NCBI RefSeq assembly: GCF_016820495.1
Contig: NZ_JADHDU010000003.1
Span: forward strand, 367-64,366
Reading direction: 5' to 3'
DNA length: 64,000 bases
From: Planococcus beigongshangi
GTDB lineage: Bacteria; Bacillota; Bacilli; Bacillales_A; Planococcaceae
Notes under the pieces: model-generated
Databases searched by the model: none
Seen by the model: the letters and a program-made list of their open reading frames with translations, nothing else
What the model was told of the DNA's origin: nothing
Shown: piece after piece, positions 21,310 through 30,531 of the stretch
Layout of the letters: each line of letters opens with the position of its first letter
How positions within the stretch are numbered: the stretch's first letter is position 1
Position numbers and translations under genes: made by a program

Positions 21310-22410
21310 TTGGCATTAACTGCAGGGATCGTCGGATTGCCTAACGTAGGGAAATCCACATTATTTAACGCCATAACCAAAGCGGGCGCGGAAGCAGCAA
21401 ACTACCCGTTCTGTACTATAGATCCAAACGTCGGAATCGTTGAAGTTCCGGATGAACGCCTGAATAAATTGACGGAATTGGTCGAGCCGAAAAAAACCAT
21501 TCCAACTGCTTTTGAATTTACGGACATTGCCGGCATCGTAAAAGGCGCCAGCAAAGGTGAAGGACTTGGGAATAAATTCCTTTCTCACATACGTGAAGTG
21601 GATGCCATCTGTCAGGTTGTCCGTTGTTTCGCAGATGATAACATCACACACGTTTCCGGAAATGTCGATCCGATTTCCGATATTGAAGTGATCAATCTTG
21701 AATTGATCCTTGCTGATATGGAAAGCATCGAAAAGCGCATTGCGCGTGCAGCCAAACTTGTGAAGCAAAAAGACAAGGATGCGGTTGCTGAAGAGCCGGT
21801 GCTGATGAAGCTGCGTGAAGCTTTTGAAGAAGGCAAGCTTGCCCGTTCGATCGATTTTACGGAAGACGAAATGCGCATCGCTAAAAACTTGAATTTATTG
21901 ACGCTGAAGCCTATGCTTTACGTGGCAAACGTAGCAGAGGATGAAATTGCCGAAGCGGACAACAATCCGTTTGTGCAAAAAGTCCGTAACTATGCAGCTG
22001 AAGATAATTCAGATGTCATCGTTGTTTGTGCGAAAATCGAGGAAGAAATGGCTGAGCTGGAAGATGAGGAAAAAGAAATGTTCCTTGAAGAGCTCGGCAT
22101 CAAAGAATCAGGCCTGGATCAATTGATCAAAGCATCGTACAGTTTGCTTGGGCTTGCTACGTATTTCACTGCCGGCGTACAGGAAGTCCGCGCTTGGACA
22201 TTCAAAAAAGGGATGAAGGCACCGCAATGTGCGGGAATCATCCATTCTGATTTCGAACGCGGGTTTATTCGCGCCGAAACAGTGGCTTATGATGAATTAG
22301 TGGAGGCCGGTTCAATGGCTTCTGCGAAGGAAGCTGGGAAAGTTCGCCAGGAAGGCAAGGAATACCTTGTCAAAGACGGCGATGTTATGTTGTTCAGATT
22401 TAACGTTTAA
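21310..22410 (+). CDS. ychF: Redox-regulated ATPase/GTPase YchF (OLA1 type)
   Basis: 366 residues from TTG. Obg-family P-loop NTPase that prefers ATP and associates with the ribosome. G1 GLPNVGKSTLFN, switch PFCTIDPNVG, G3 DIAGIVKGAS and the altered G4-like VANVAEDE are present. The C-terminal TGS-like domain has YFTAGVQEVRAWTF and DFERGFIRAE. TTG 21310 gives MALTAGIVG, the exact N-terminus of relatives. A GTG at 21301 is nearer to AAAGG and would add three residues, so the start is not certain. Confidence 0.95.
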   Translation: MALTAGIVGLPNVGKSTLFNAITKAGAEAANYPFCTIDPNVGIVEVPDERLNKLTELVEPKKTIPTAFEFTDIAGIVKGASKGEGLGNKFLSHIREVDAICQVVRCFADDNITHVSGNVDPISDIEVINLELILADMESIEKRIARAAKLVKQKDKDAVAEEPVLMKLREAFEEGKLARSIDFTEDEMRIAKNLNLLTLKPMLYVANVAEDEIAEADNNPFVQKVRNYAAEDNSDVIVVCAKIEEEMAELEDEEKEMFLEELGIKESGLDQLIKASYSLLGLATYFTAGVQEVRAWTFKKGMKAPQCAGIIHSDFERGFIRAETVAYDELVEAGSMASAKEAGKVRQEGKEYLVKDGDVMLFRFNV

Positions 22411-22480
22411 GATGATGGATGTCGCCATGGATACAATTCAAGAATAAATCAGGCGGCATACCGAGTCAGGAATAGAAACC

Positions 22481-22508
22481 AAACCGGGTGCCTTTCGCAT
22501 CCGGTTTT
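22481..22508 (+). terminator. ychF terminator
   Basis: AACCGGGTGC pairs with GCATCCGGTT around a CTTTC loop, followed by TTTTT. Confidence 0.85.
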
Positions 22509-22529
22509 TAATTTGGGAGGGTAAAAAAT

Positions 22530-22904
22530 ATGCTGTTATTTGTATATGGGACATTGAAGACAGGCGGGAAATACCATTTCTATATGGAAGAGGCCAGCCT
22601 GAAAGCGGAGCGTGCGGTCGCGACCGGTTCACTTTATGACACAGGTCTCGGATATCCGGCGATGAGCCTTGAAGGTACAGATAAAATCCACGGAGAAGTC
22701 TACGAGATTCCGGAAGTGCTGTGGCCGGCACTCGATTTCCTGGAAGATTGCACAGGCGATGAAATAAATGATCTATACGAAAAAACGGTGATTCCTGTGG
22801 AGGTCCACGGTGAAACGCTTGAAGCGGTCGTTTACCTGGCAAAAGACAAAAGCATCCTGAAAGAAAAGATTCCGAGCGGAGTTTGGGATATTATACATGT
22901 CTAA
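22530..22904 (+). CDS. Gamma-glutamylcyclotransferase-like (AIG2/YtfP) protein
   Basis: 124 residues. The N-terminal LFVYGTLKTGG is the family's substrate-binding loop (YGTLK), followed by GSLYDTGLGYPAM and GEVYEIPEVLWPALDFLED with a conserved Glu at the predicted catalytic place. Members turn gamma-glutamyl compounds into 5-oxoproline, but many bacterial ones have unproved substrates. GGGAGGG precedes the ATG. It is convergent with the DUF3267 gene; a shared hairpin lies between them. Confidence 0.85.
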   Translation: MLLFVYGTLKTGGKYHFYMEEASLKAERAVATGSLYDTGLGYPAMSLEGTDKIHGEVYEIPEVLWPALDFLEDCTGDEINDLYEKTVIPVEVHGETLEAVVYLAKDKSILKEKIPSGVWDIIHV

Positions 22905-22914
22905 TGGATGAAAA

Positions 22915-22959
22915 AATCCCGAAGGCCCCGCGTCAATCTCGCGGAAGCTCTTCGGGATT
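22915..22959 (-). terminator. Terminator of the DUF3267 gene, with stop codon inside the loop
   Basis: AATCCCGAAG (22915-22924) pairs with CTTCGGGATT (22950-22959), with an inner CCGCG/CGCGG stem. On the minus strand a T run follows (complement of 22911-22916). The stop codon of the minus-strand gene (22933-22935) lies within the hairpin. Confidence 0.8.
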
Positions 22960-23496
22960 CGGATAGTCATCATAAACAGCAAGACGGGGCAATACAGGGT
23001 CATCGATGATCCAGGCCCCGTCTTTTTGTTTGCGTAATTCCCTGTACATGAAAAAATCACCCGCAGCCCCGGCAGCAAGCATGGCGCCGAGAAGAACGAG
23101 AACCTGGTCCTGGATCCAAAAGCCGATGAGCGTCGGGACTACGGCCGTTGTCCAAAAAGGCAGCAGCAGCACTTTGCGCATTTGTCTGTTTTGTACAGGG
23201 GAACTGCTGGTTGCATAGGCATATCCTTTTGACAGATCGACTCCGTAATTCAGGGACGAGAGCGGGACTTTTCCGAATAGGACGAAGCCGATCAGGTGGA
23301 ACAATTCGTGCAGCACGATCAAAACGATATAACCGATGATGAAATAGGCGATGCCGAAAAAGGACACGCCAAAGGCAAGCGGTTGGGCGATTAAATGGTA
23401 GGCGGCAGCAAAAACCACGACCACCCAGATGTTGATCCAGATCAATTTTGGCGTAATTTCTTCGAGTTTCAATTCGATGACGGACGAGGGTGCCAT
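22933..23496 (-). CDS. DUF3267 putative membrane zinc peptidase
   Basis: 187 residues, with four hydrophobic segments (about 20-40, 45-70, 105-125 and 130-145). The motif VLHELFHLIGF near residue 62 is an HExxH zinc-binding site inside a membrane helix, as in DUF3267 putative zincins. The substrate is unknown. The start ATG has AAGTGAAGAG upstream. It points away from rpsF and is the only minus-strand gene between dnaA and the sigma-factor gene at 46-48 kb. Confidence 0.82.
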   Translation of the reverse strand: MAPSSVIELKLEEITPKLIWINIWVVVVFAAAYHLIAQPLAFGVSFFGIAYFIIGYIVLIVLHELFHLIGFVLFGKVPLSSLNYGVDLSKGYAYATSSSPVQNRQMRKVLLLPFWTTAVVPTLIGFWIQDQVLVLLGAMLAAGAAGDFFMYRELRKQKDGAWIIDDPVLPRLAVYDDYPNPEELPRD

Positions 23497-23604
23497 CTCT
23501 TCACTTCCTTTATTAGGATGAAATTTGGACGAGTGCGGATTCTTTATGCGGATAAATCATTCCATCAATTAAAAGTATAGCCGATTTTGGAATCGAAAAG
23601 ACAG

Positions 23605-23633
23605 TTGCGGTTCATGTCGAATTGTGATACAAT
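23605..23633 (+). promoter_or_regulatory. rpsF operon promoter
   Basis: TTGCGG (23605-23610), a 17-base spacer and TACAAT (23628-23633), preceded by a TG element. It leaves a leader of about 80 bases before rpsF. Confidence 0.75.
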
Positions 23634-23671
23634 ACAGTGATGTGAGTAATATTTTTAATTGCTTGCTCCTT

Positions 23672-23693
23672 GCCCGCTGGAATCAGCAGGGCC
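23672..23693 (+). promoter_or_regulatory. Candidate S6:S18 leader hairpin
   Basis: GCCCGCTG (23672-23679), a GAAT loop and CAGCAGGGC (23684-23692) form a stem with one bulged base in the rpsF leader. The S6:S18 complex is known to bind the leader of its own mRNA in many bacteria. Position and shape fit, but I could not align the conserved bases. Confidence 0.5.
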
Positions 23694-23719
23694 CAAGTCC
23701 ATAAGGAGGTGACAACACG

Positions 23720-24007
23720 ATGAGAGAGTATGAACTAATGTACATTATTCAGCCTGCAATTGAAGAGGAAGCGAAAAAAGCGCTAGTTGAGCGTTTTAAC
23801 GAAATCCTTACTTCTAACGGTGCTGAAATCATCGAGTCGAAAGAATGGGGTAAACGTCGTTTAGCTTACGAAATCAACGATTTGCGTGAAGGTTTCTACC
23901 AGATCGTTAAAGCAAATGCTGGTTCTGAAGCTATCAACGAATTTACACGTCTTGCGAACATTAACGAAGACATCATTCGCCATATCGCTGTACGCAAAGA
24001 CGCGTAA
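23720..24007 (+). CDS. rpsF: 30S ribosomal protein S6
   Basis: 95 residues ([20 protein letters not shown]...[13 protein letters not shown]). It binds S18 and the central domain of 16S rRNA in the platform of the small subunit. TAAGGAGGTGACAAC precedes the ATG. It is the first gene of the rpsF-ssb-rpsR operon, which couples ribosome and replication proteins. Confidence 0.98.
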   Translation: MREYELMYIIQPAIEEEAKKALVERFNEILTSNGAEIIESKEWGKRRLAYEINDLREGFYQIVKANAGSEAINEFTRLANINEDIIRHIAVRKDA

Positions 24008-24057
24008 GCGCATATGTAAATTGGAAAAATCTTTGACTTAAAGGAGGTTGAATTCTG

Positions 24058-24537
24058 ATGATAAACCGAGTTGTATTAGTCGGAAGGCTTACAAAAGATC
24101 CAGATCTACGCTACACACCAAGCGGGGCGGCGGTGGCACGTTTTACACTGGCTGTAAACCGTACATTCTCCAACGCGCAGGGTGAAAAAGAAGCAGATTT
24201 CATCAACTGTACTGTTTGGCGCAAACAAGCTGAAAACACAGCGAATTTCCTTAAAAAAGGAAGTTTGGCAGGTGTCGAAGGCCGCATTCAAACAGGCAGC
24301 TACGAGGGACAGGATGGAAAGCGTGTTTATACGACTGAAGTAGTGGCGGACAGCGTTCAATTCCTTGAACCGCGCAGTGCCGGAGCTGGTTCAGACCGTT
24401 CACAGGGACAGCAGCCTTCATCCTATCAGCAGAACCAACCGACAAGTCAGCAAAATAATCATACCCGTGTAGACCAGGATCCATTCTCAAGCGGCAGCGG
24501 CCCGATCGAAGTATCGGACGACGACCTGCCGTTCTAA
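24058..24537 (+). CDS. ssb: Single-stranded DNA-binding protein
   Basis: 159 residues. The N-terminal OB fold ([20 protein letters not shown]...[20 protein letters not shown]) binds ssDNA as a tetramer. A Gln/Ser/Asn-rich linker (residues ~115-150) leads to the acidic tip DDDLPF, which recruits repair and replication proteins. AAAGGAGG precedes the ATG. It lies 50 bases after rpsF and 50 before rpsR. Confidence 0.98.
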   Translation: MINRVVLVGRLTKDPDLRYTPSGAAVARFTLAVNRTFSNAQGEKEADFINCTVWRKQAENTANFLKKGSLAGVEGRIQTGSYEGQDGKRVYTTEVVADSVQFLEPRSAGAGSDRSQGQQPSSYQQNQPTSQQNNHTRVDQDPFSSGSGPIEVSDDDLPF

Positions 24538-24587
24538 GAATATCCAGGCTCAGGGCCTAAAATCCACGTAAAAGGAGGTAATTCGAT

Positions 24588-24824
24588 ATGGCACCACGTC
24601 GCGGAGGCAAAAAACGTAAAAAGGTTTGTTATTTTACGTCAAACAACATCACGCACATCGACTATAAAGATACTGACCTATTGAAGAAATTCATTTCTGA
24701 AAGAGGAAAAATCTTGCCACGTCGTGTTACAGGCACAAGCGCTAAATGGCAACGTAAGTTGACAATCGCTATCAAACGCGCTCGTATCATGGCACTTCTA
24801 CCGTTTGTTGCGGAAGAAAGATAA
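24588..24824 (+). CDS. rpsR: 30S ribosomal protein S18
   Basis: 78 residues, basic ([20 protein letters not shown]...[26 protein letters not shown] core). It forms a dimer with S6 on the 30S platform. AAAAGGAGG precedes the ATG. The operon ends here with a strong terminator. Confidence 0.98.
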   Translation: MAPRRGGKKRKKVCYFTSNNITHIDYKDTDLLKKFISERGKILPRRVTGTSAKWQRKLTIAIKRARIMALLPFVAEER

Positions 24825-24836
24825 TAACGAAAAGCG

Positions 24837-24862
24837 AAAGACCGGGAAACCGGTCTTTTTTT
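24837..24862 (+). terminator. rpsR terminator
   Basis: AAAGACCGG (24837-24845), a GAAA loop and CCGGTCTTT (24850-24858) form a perfect 9-bp stem, then further T. Confidence 0.93.
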
Positions 24863-24871
24863 GTTTTCATT

Positions 24872-25508
24872 TATATAAGTTGAACTTCTATTCTTTAAAA
24901 GCCGATATTTCGCAAAACAGCTTTGCTTTCCAGAACCCATGCTCCTGTATCGCTGCGCTAGCTTCGTCGCAAAGACTTGCCCTCGCGAGCTTCGGCCAAT
25001 GTCTTGGCTCCCGCCCAATCCGCCTCGTCGCCGCAAAAACCGATGCTCCACCAGCGCTCTGCGCTTCGTCGCAAAGGTTTGGCCGAATGAAGTTCGGCCC
25101 AACCTTCCCTGCGGTGTATCGGTCGTGTCGCAAAGCGCTGGTGGAGCAGTACGGTTTTCTTCGCTGTTTTGCTTCATATCGCTGGAGATCCTTCTATAGA
25201 TGAAGTGGACACCCAAAAAGCTAACTCGGACCTTTCGTCCGAGTGGGTGCTCAACAATACGCCGAAACTGTGAGGAGTCACGGGTGCTTCACTTCAAATC
25301 TAGAAGTAGACCCCAGCGAAGCCGCTGCTCAAGGACTGTGTGGAGCAATAAGACGAGTGGACTTCTCGGCTTATTGTGGGAACATGGTCCAAAGCGGCGA
25401 AGCGAAATTTCGATTATTAAACTGTATTTATTCTCATTAACAATCCTAGGAGTGCGCCATAGCGCCGAAGAGGCATATAAAGCATAATTTCTTTGTTCAA
25501 CTTATATA
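24872..25508. other. 637-bp structured non-coding element with terminal inverted repeats
   Basis: The ends are an exact 14-bp inverted repeat: TATATAAGTTGAAC at 24872-24885 and its complement at 25495-25508. Inside are nested pairings. GCAAAACAGC (24912-24921) pairs with 25163-25172. AAAACCG plus GCTCCACCAGCGCT (25036-25058) pairs with 25134-25158, 21 bp with a small internal loop. A 13-bp hairpin with a TGAAG loop lies at 25074-25106. CACCC and ACTCGGAC (25210-25231) pair with 25237-25249. CAATAAG/CTTATTG and CGAG/CTCG lie at 25346-25376. The 10-mer CGTCGCAAAG occurs at 24965 and 25067, and with one mismatch at 25126. No open frame has a family-like product. It could be a large structured RNA or a MITE-like element; strand unknown. 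Confidence 0.7.
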
Positions 25509-25564
25509 GTTGCAAACTTTTAAAAACACTCAGATCGAAAACACCAGACGCCCGGCGCCGTTTT

Positions 25565-25593
25565 TTGTTCCCGACTTTCAATCGTGTTACAAT
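25565..25593 (+). promoter_or_regulatory. Candidate yybS promoter
   Basis: TTGTTC (25565-25570), a 17-base spacer and TACAAT (25588-25593), 44 bases before the chosen yybS start and outside the inverted-repeat element. Confidence 0.6.
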
Positions 25594-25636
25594 TATAAGG
25601 ATGAAATTAACCCGAAAGAAGGGGAAATACAGCTTC

Positions 25637-26596
25637 ATGCAAAATCAACGAACGAGACAGATAACGAACGGTGCATTGATGGCAGCCCTATTTACGGTAT
25701 TGCTGGCTGTCAGTTTATATGTCCCTATCCTTAATTTAGTAACAGTATTTTTCCTGCCGCTGCCGATCGCCTGGTACAGCGCAAAATATCCGTGGAAACC
25801 ATCTTTGCTGGTGGCGGCTGTGGCGTTCCTGCTGACCTTTATGGCCGGCGGAGTTCTGGCTTTGCCGGTAGCGTTTCTTTACGTGCCATTCGGTTTTATG
25901 ATCGGATTGTCGATCTATTACGGCAAAAGCAAGCTCTATATGTTCATGGGCTCATCCATCATCCTGTTGATGTCGGTGATGCTTCAGTACCTGATTTCGA
26001 TCCTGCTGCTCGGCATCAACGTCATCGAAGAATTCTTCAAGGCGATACGGATCAGCTTTGCAGAAAACATGGATATGCTAAAGCGCTACGGCGGTACAGA
26101 AGAACAGATTGAGCAATACAATGAAACGGCAGCTTCCTTGCTCGGCTCACTTGAAGTTACGATGCCGGCTTTGATCATTATAATGATTTTTGCAACGGTC
26201 TGGATCCATCTGCTGATCAATTTGCCGCTTCTGAAGCGGTTAGGCATCCAGGTTCCTAAATTCCCGCCATTTGCTGATATGAAATTGCCGAAAGCTGTAT
26301 TATGGTATTATTTAATCGTACTTCTGATTAGTATGCTGTCAGATTTGGAACGGGGCACCATGATGTTCCTGGCGGTTACAAACGCAATGCTGATCCTGCA
26401 GATGCTGTTATTCCTGCAGGGAATCGCTTTTTACCATTTCTATATCAAAGTGGAAGGCTGGCCGAAGTGGGTCACGGCCGTTGTTACGGTTTTGGCATTC
26501 CCGCTGCAGACCTTCACAATAATCGTTGGAATCGTGGATCTCGGATTCAATATCCGGGGCTGGGTGAAAAGTGCACATGATTTTAAAGGAAAATAA
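25637..26596 (+). CDS. yybS: DUF2232 membrane protein YybS
   Basis: 319 residues with about eight hydrophobic helices (TNGALMAALFTVLLAVSLYV first; GIAFYHFYIKVEGWP near the end). It belongs to the YybS/DUF2232 family, resembling transporter-like membrane proteins of unknown function and found before gdpP throughout Bacillales. The frame is open 48 codons further upstream, but the ATG at 25637 starts right before the first helix and follows GAAGGGGAAA. An ATG at 25601 is an alternative. gdpP starts 13 bases after the stop. Confidence 0.87.
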   Translation: MQNQRTRQITNGALMAALFTVLLAVSLYVPILNLVTVFFLPLPIAWYSAKYPWKPSLLVAAVAFLLTFMAGGVLALPVAFLYVPFGFMIGLSIYYGKSKLYMFMGSSIILLMSVMLQYLISILLLGINVIEEFFKAIRISFAENMDMLKRYGGTEEQIEQYNETAASLLGSLEVTMPALIIIMIFATVWIHLLINLPLLKRLGIQVPKFPPFADMKLPKAVLWYYLIVLLISMLSDLERGTMMFLAVTNAMLILQMLLFLQGIAFYHFYIKVEGWPKWVTAVVTVLAFPLQTFTIIVGIVDLGFNIRGWVKSAHDFKGK

Positions 26597-26609
26597 GGAG
26601 CTGAAATGA

Positions 26610-28586
26610 ATGTCGGCTTTTTTTAGGAAAAGGAAGTTGAGGTACCCGCTGCTGGCTATGCTGATAGTGGGACTGGCTGCAGTCATTCTGATCGCATTTA
26701 CATCAGAACTGGCCGCAGGTATATTCTTTTTTCTTTTCGCTGCCGCTTTTGCGTCTGCCTGGCTGATTGAAAAAAGGACGTATGAAGCGACCGAAAAGCA
26801 TATTGAAACCCTTTCCTACCGAATGAAAAAAGTCGGGGAAGAGGCATTGCTTGAAATGCCGATCGGTATTTTATTGGCAGATGAAGATTTCAATATTGAA
26901 TGGGCAAATCCCTATATCAGCTCGATACTCGAGCACGACACGCTGATCGGTGAATCGATCTACAGCCTGTCGGATGATTTCCACACCCTGGTGAAATCGG
27001 AAGAAATAAGGGATTTGACGGTGACACTTGGCGACCGCAAATACCAGGTCTATTATAAATCGGATGATCGCCTGTTCTATCTGTTCGATATTACAGAGCA
27101 GATTGAAATCGAGTCGCTGTATTATGCGGACCGCACAGTGATCGGCATCCTGTTCATCGATAATTACGATGAATTGTCACAGGGCATGGACGACCAGATG
27201 CGCAGCAATCTGAACAGCCTCGTCACGTCGCTGGTCAATGACTGGGGAGCGAAGCATGGCATTTTCGTCAAACGGGTTTCATCAGACCGTTTCATGGCAG
27301 TGTTCAATGAATCGATCCTGCAGCAGCTGGAAACCTCGAAATTTGCTATTCTGGACGATATCCGTGAAGTGACAGCAAAAGATAATCTGGCGCTTACGCT
27401 GAGTATCGGAGTCGGAGCCGGTTCGGCATCGCTTGTCGAACTCGGCAGCATGGCACAATCCGGGCTCGATCTTGTTCTTGGCCGCGGAGGCGACCAGGTG
27501 GCGATCAAGCATCCGAGCGGTAAAGTGAAATTCTACGGAGGCAAGACAAATCCGGTCGAAAAACGTACACGCGTACGGGCACGGGTCATTTCCCACGCCC
27601 TCCGCGATTTGATCCAGGACAGTGACCAGGTCTTCATCATGGGGCATAAAATGCCGGATATGGATTCCATCGGAGCGGCTGTCGGCGTTGCCAAAATGGC
27701 CGCGATGAATAAAGTCAAAGCGAGTATTGTCCTCGATTTCGACGAATACGACCGCAGTGTCAGCCGTTTAATGGAAGAGATCGAAAAAGATGCGGATCTG
27801 TTCGAGCAGTTTATCACCCCGGAAGAAGCTTTGGCCGATATGACGGATAACTCGCTGCTTGTAGTAGTGGATACCCATAAACCGTCGATGGTCATCGAAG
27901 AACGGCTGCTTCAGCGGATGGAACGGGTCGTATTGATCGACCACCACCGGAGAGGCGAGGAATTCATCACCAATACGATGCTGGTTTATATGGAACCTTA
28001 TGCATCTTCAACGGCAGAGCTCGTGACGGAATTGATCGAATACCAGCCGAAGCATGAGAAATTGTCGATGCTTGAAGCGACGGCGATGCTTGCCGGCATC
28101 ATTGTCGATACGAAAAGCTTCACGCTCCGCACGGGGGCGCGCACATTTGAGGCAGCTTCCTATCTGCGGGCGAACGGCGCAGATACCGTACTTGTGCAGC
28201 GTTTGCTGAAAGAAGATATGGATACCTATCTGGAACGTGCAAAATTGATCGAAACAGTGGAATTTGTCGGAAACGGCATCGCCATTGCACATGCTCAGCC
28301 GGATCGCATTTACAGCCCTGTGCTGATTGCGCAGACGGCCGATATTTTATTGACAATGAAAGACGTCAACGCCTCCTTTGTCATCGCTGAACGCAGTGAA
28401 GGCGGCATCGGCATCTCAGCCCGCTCGCTCGGAGAAGTGAACGTCCAGATCATCATGGAAAATCTCGGAGGCGGCGGCCATTTGACGAATGCAGCCACAC
28501 AATTGCCGGAATCGACGATCGAAGAGGCAATCGAATTAGTGAAACAAACCATTACAGATATTTATGAGGGGGAGCAAACCGAATGA
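26610..28586 (+). CDS. gdpP: Cyclic-di-AMP phosphodiesterase GdpP
   Basis: 658 residues, the usual size. Two N-terminal membrane helices (about 10-50), a PAS-like domain (~75-150), a degenerate GGDEF domain (~170-300, [11 protein letters not shown]), then DHH ([33 protein letters not shown]) and DHHA1 with [10 protein letters not shown] near the end. It breaks down c-di-AMP and so tunes cell-wall and potassium homeostasis. AAGGAG precedes the ATG. It overlaps rplI by 4 bases (ATGA), as in Bacillus. Confidence 0.97.
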   Translation: MSAFFRKRKLRYPLLAMLIVGLAAVILIAFTSELAAGIFFFLFAAAFASAWLIEKRTYEATEKHIETLSYRMKKVGEEALLEMPIGILLADEDFNIEWANPYISSILEHDTLIGESIYSLSDDFHTLVKSEEIRDLTVTLGDRKYQVYYKSDDRLFYLFDITEQIEIESLYYADRTVIGILFIDNYDELSQGMDDQMRSNLNSLVTSLVNDWGAKHGIFVKRVSSDRFMAVFNESILQQLETSKFAILDDIREVTAKDNLALTLSIGVGAGSASLVELGSMAQSGLDLVLGRGGDQVAIKHPSGKVKFYGGKTNPVEKRTRVRARVISHALRDLIQDSDQVFIMGHKMPDMDSIGAAVGVAKMAAMNKVKASIVLDFDEYDRSVSRLMEEIEKDADLFEQFITPEEALADMTDNSLLVVVDTHKPSMVIEERLLQRMERVVLIDHHRRGEEFITNTMLVYMEPYASSTAELVTELIEYQPKHEKLSMLEATAMLAGIIVDTKSFTLRTGARTFEAASYLRANGADTVLVQRLLKEDMDTYLERAKLIETVEFVGNGIAIAHAQPDRIYSPVLIAQTADILLTMKDVNASFVIAERSEGGIGISARSLGEVNVQIIMENLGGGGHLTNAATQLPESTIEEAIELVKQTITDIYEGEQTE

Positions 28587-29032
28587 AAGTTATATTCCTG
28601 AAAGACGTAAAAGGCAAAGGCAAAAAAGGCGAGATTAAAAATGTGGCGGACGGTTATGCACATAACTTCCTGCTGAAGAACAATCTGGCGAAAGAAGCCG
28701 ACCAGGCAGCAATCAGCCAATTGGCCGGCCAGAAGAAAAAAGAGGAAAAAGAATCGGCGGCGGAACTGGCTGAAGCTCAGAAACTGAAAGAGCAGCTGGA
28801 AGACCTGACGATTGAATTGAAAGCGAAATCCGGTGAAGGCGGCCGATTGTTCGGTTCCATCACAACCAAACAGATTGCCAAAGAACTTGAAAAAACGCAT
28901 GGCGTGAAACTCGATAAACGCAAAATGGAACTGGATGATGCCATCCGTGCACTGGGCTATACGAATGTACCGGTAAAATTGCATCAAGAAGTGACAGCGA
29001 CGCTTAAAGTCCACGTAACAGAAGAAGCATAA
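28583..29032 (+). CDS. rplI: 50S ribosomal protein L9
   Basis: 149 residues. N-terminal rRNA-binding domain ([32 protein letters not shown]), a long connecting helix and a C-terminal domain ([13 protein letters not shown]). It binds 23S rRNA near the L1 stalk. It is coupled to gdpP through a 4-base overlap and followed by dnaC after 12 bases. Confidence 0.98.
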   Translation: MKVIFLKDVKGKGKKGEIKNVADGYAHNFLLKNNLAKEADQAAISQLAGQKKKEEKESAAELAEAQKLKEQLEDLTIELKAKSGEGGRLFGSITTKQIAKELEKTHGVKLDKRKMELDDAIRALGYTNVPVKLHQEVTATLKVHVTEEA

Positions 29033-29044
29033 GGGGATGGGCCG

Positions 29045-30400
29045 ATGAATGAAATGATGGATCGTGTCCCTCCGCATAATCAGGAAGCCGAACAATCGGT
29101 TCTTGGTGCCGTGTTTCTAGAACCGCAATCCCTGATTTCGGTCGCGGAAATTGTCATGCCCGAAGATTTCTACCGCATCGCCCATCAGAAAATCTTCCAG
29201 ACGATGATCAATCTGTCGGATCGTGGAAAAGCGATCGATGTGGTCACTGTCACAGAAGAACTTTCCGCCAAAAAGGAATTGGAAGATGTTGGCGGGCTGT
29301 CGTATCTGACAGAAATCGCCAACGCCGTTCCGACTGCTGCGAACGTCGGACATTACGCGCATATCGTCGAAGAGAAAGCGCTGCTGCGCCGGCTGATCCG
29401 CGTGGCCACTTCGATTGTGGAAGATGGCTTTACCCGCGAAGACGAAGTGGAAGCGCTGCTTGCTGAAGCGGAAAAGAAAATGATGGAAGTATCCAGCCGT
29501 AAAAACGCCGGAGATTTTATTCATATCAAAGACGTACTTGTAAAGACGTATGACAATATTGAATTGTTGCATACCCGTAAAGGGGACGTCACAGGCGTCC
29601 CTACAGGTTTCCGGGATCTTGATAAGATAACAGCCGGGTTTCAGCGCAACGACCTGATCATCGTAGCTGCACGTCCTTCTGTCGGTAAAACGGCTTTTGC
29701 GCTCAATGTGGCGCAGAACGTGGCGACAAAGACAGATGAAAATGTCGCCATCTTCAGTCTGGAGATGGGTGCGGAGCAGCTCGTCATGCGGATGCTCTGT
29801 GCAGAAGGCAATATCGATGCGCAGGTGCTGCGGACCGGTGCCCTGCAAAATGAAGACTGGCGCAAGCTGACGATGGCAATGGGCAGTCTGTCGAATGCCG
29901 GCATCTTCATCGACGATACGCCGGGTATCCGAGTGAATGATATCCGGGCGAAATGCCGGCGCCTGAAACAGGAATACGGCCTCGGCATGATCATGATCGA
30001 CTATCTTCAGCTGATTGCCGGAACCGGCAAAGCCGGCGAAAACCGCCAGCAGGAAGTTTCGGATATTTCCCGTTCCCTGAAAGGTCTTGCCCGTGAACTT
30101 GAAGTTCCCGTTATCGCATTGTCCCAGCTGTCCCGTGGAGTGGAGCAGCGCCAGGACAAGCGGCCGATGATGTCGGATCTTCGTGAATCAGGGAGTATCG
30201 AGCAGGATGCCGATATTGTTTCGTTCCTGTACCGTGAAGATTATTACGACAAGGAAACAGAAGATCAGAACATGATCGAAATCATCATTGCCAAGCAGCG
30301 TAACGGCCCGACCGGCACGGTGAAGCTGGCATTTGTGAAGGAATACAATAAATTCGTCACTATCGACTGGAGTCAGCATGAATCCGGTGGATCCTTCTAA
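29045..30400 (+). CDS. dnaC: Replicative DNA helicase (DnaB family, called DnaC in Bacillus)
   Basis: 451 residues. The N-terminal helicase-loader/primase interaction domain (VPPHNQEAEQSVLGAVFLEP) is followed by a RecA-like core: Walker A AARPSVGKTAFALN, Walker B GMIMIDYLQLI, and a DRKPM-like loop (QRQDKRPMMSDLRESGSIEQDAD region). It is a hexameric 5'-3' helicase at the fork. It is the last gene of yybS-gdpP-rplI-dnaC and is followed by a strong terminator. Confidence 0.97.
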   Translation: MNEMMDRVPPHNQEAEQSVLGAVFLEPQSLISVAEIVMPEDFYRIAHQKIFQTMINLSDRGKAIDVVTVTEELSAKKELEDVGGLSYLTEIANAVPTAANVGHYAHIVEEKALLRRLIRVATSIVEDGFTREDEVEALLAEAEKKMMEVSSRKNAGDFIHIKDVLVKTYDNIELLHTRKGDVTGVPTGFRDLDKITAGFQRNDLIIVAARPSVGKTAFALNVAQNVATKTDENVAIFSLEMGAEQLVMRMLCAEGNIDAQVLRTGALQNEDWRKLTMAMGSLSNAGIFIDDTPGIRVNDIRAKCRRLKQEYGLGMIMIDYLQLIAGTGKAGENRQQEVSDISRSLKGLARELEVPVIALSQLSRGVEQRQDKRPMMSDLRESGSIEQDADIVSFLYREDYYDKETEDQNMIEIIIAKQRNGPTGTVKLAFVKEYNKFVTIDWSQHESGGSF

Positions 30401-30445
30401 ACACGAACGTTTAAATGTGGTAACACATTTACGTTCGTGTTTTTC
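30401..30445 (+). terminator. dnaC terminator
   Basis: ACACGAACGT (30401-30410) pairs with ACGTTCGTGT (30431-30440), with an inner AAATGTG/CACATTT stem and a following T run. Confidence 0.92.
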
Positions 30446-30456
30446 TCTGTTTTTGA

Positions 30457-30485
30457 TTGACTTAGGCGGTTTTCACTGATACAAT
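30457..30485 (+). promoter_or_regulatory. purA promoter
   Basis: TTGACT (30457-30462), 17 bases, TACAAT (30480-30485), 46 bases before the purA start. I saw no clear PurR box. Confidence 0.8.
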
Positions 30486-30531
30486 AAACACTGTTTGATA
30501 CAAGGGCGCAAGCCTAACGGAGGTGCGGACA

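Noticed and set aside
24662-25216. Long minus-strand frame and several plus-strand frames across the 637-bp element
   Set aside because: They are by-products of the GC-rich palindromes; partly antisense to rpsR, low-complexity Arg/Ser-rich products, no ribosome sites.
24872-25508. Identification of the element as OLE RNA, RNase P RNA or tmRNA
   Set aside because: Size recalls OLE, but the genomic context differs from the known one and I cannot match its conserved motifs; RNase P and tmRNA signature ends are absent.
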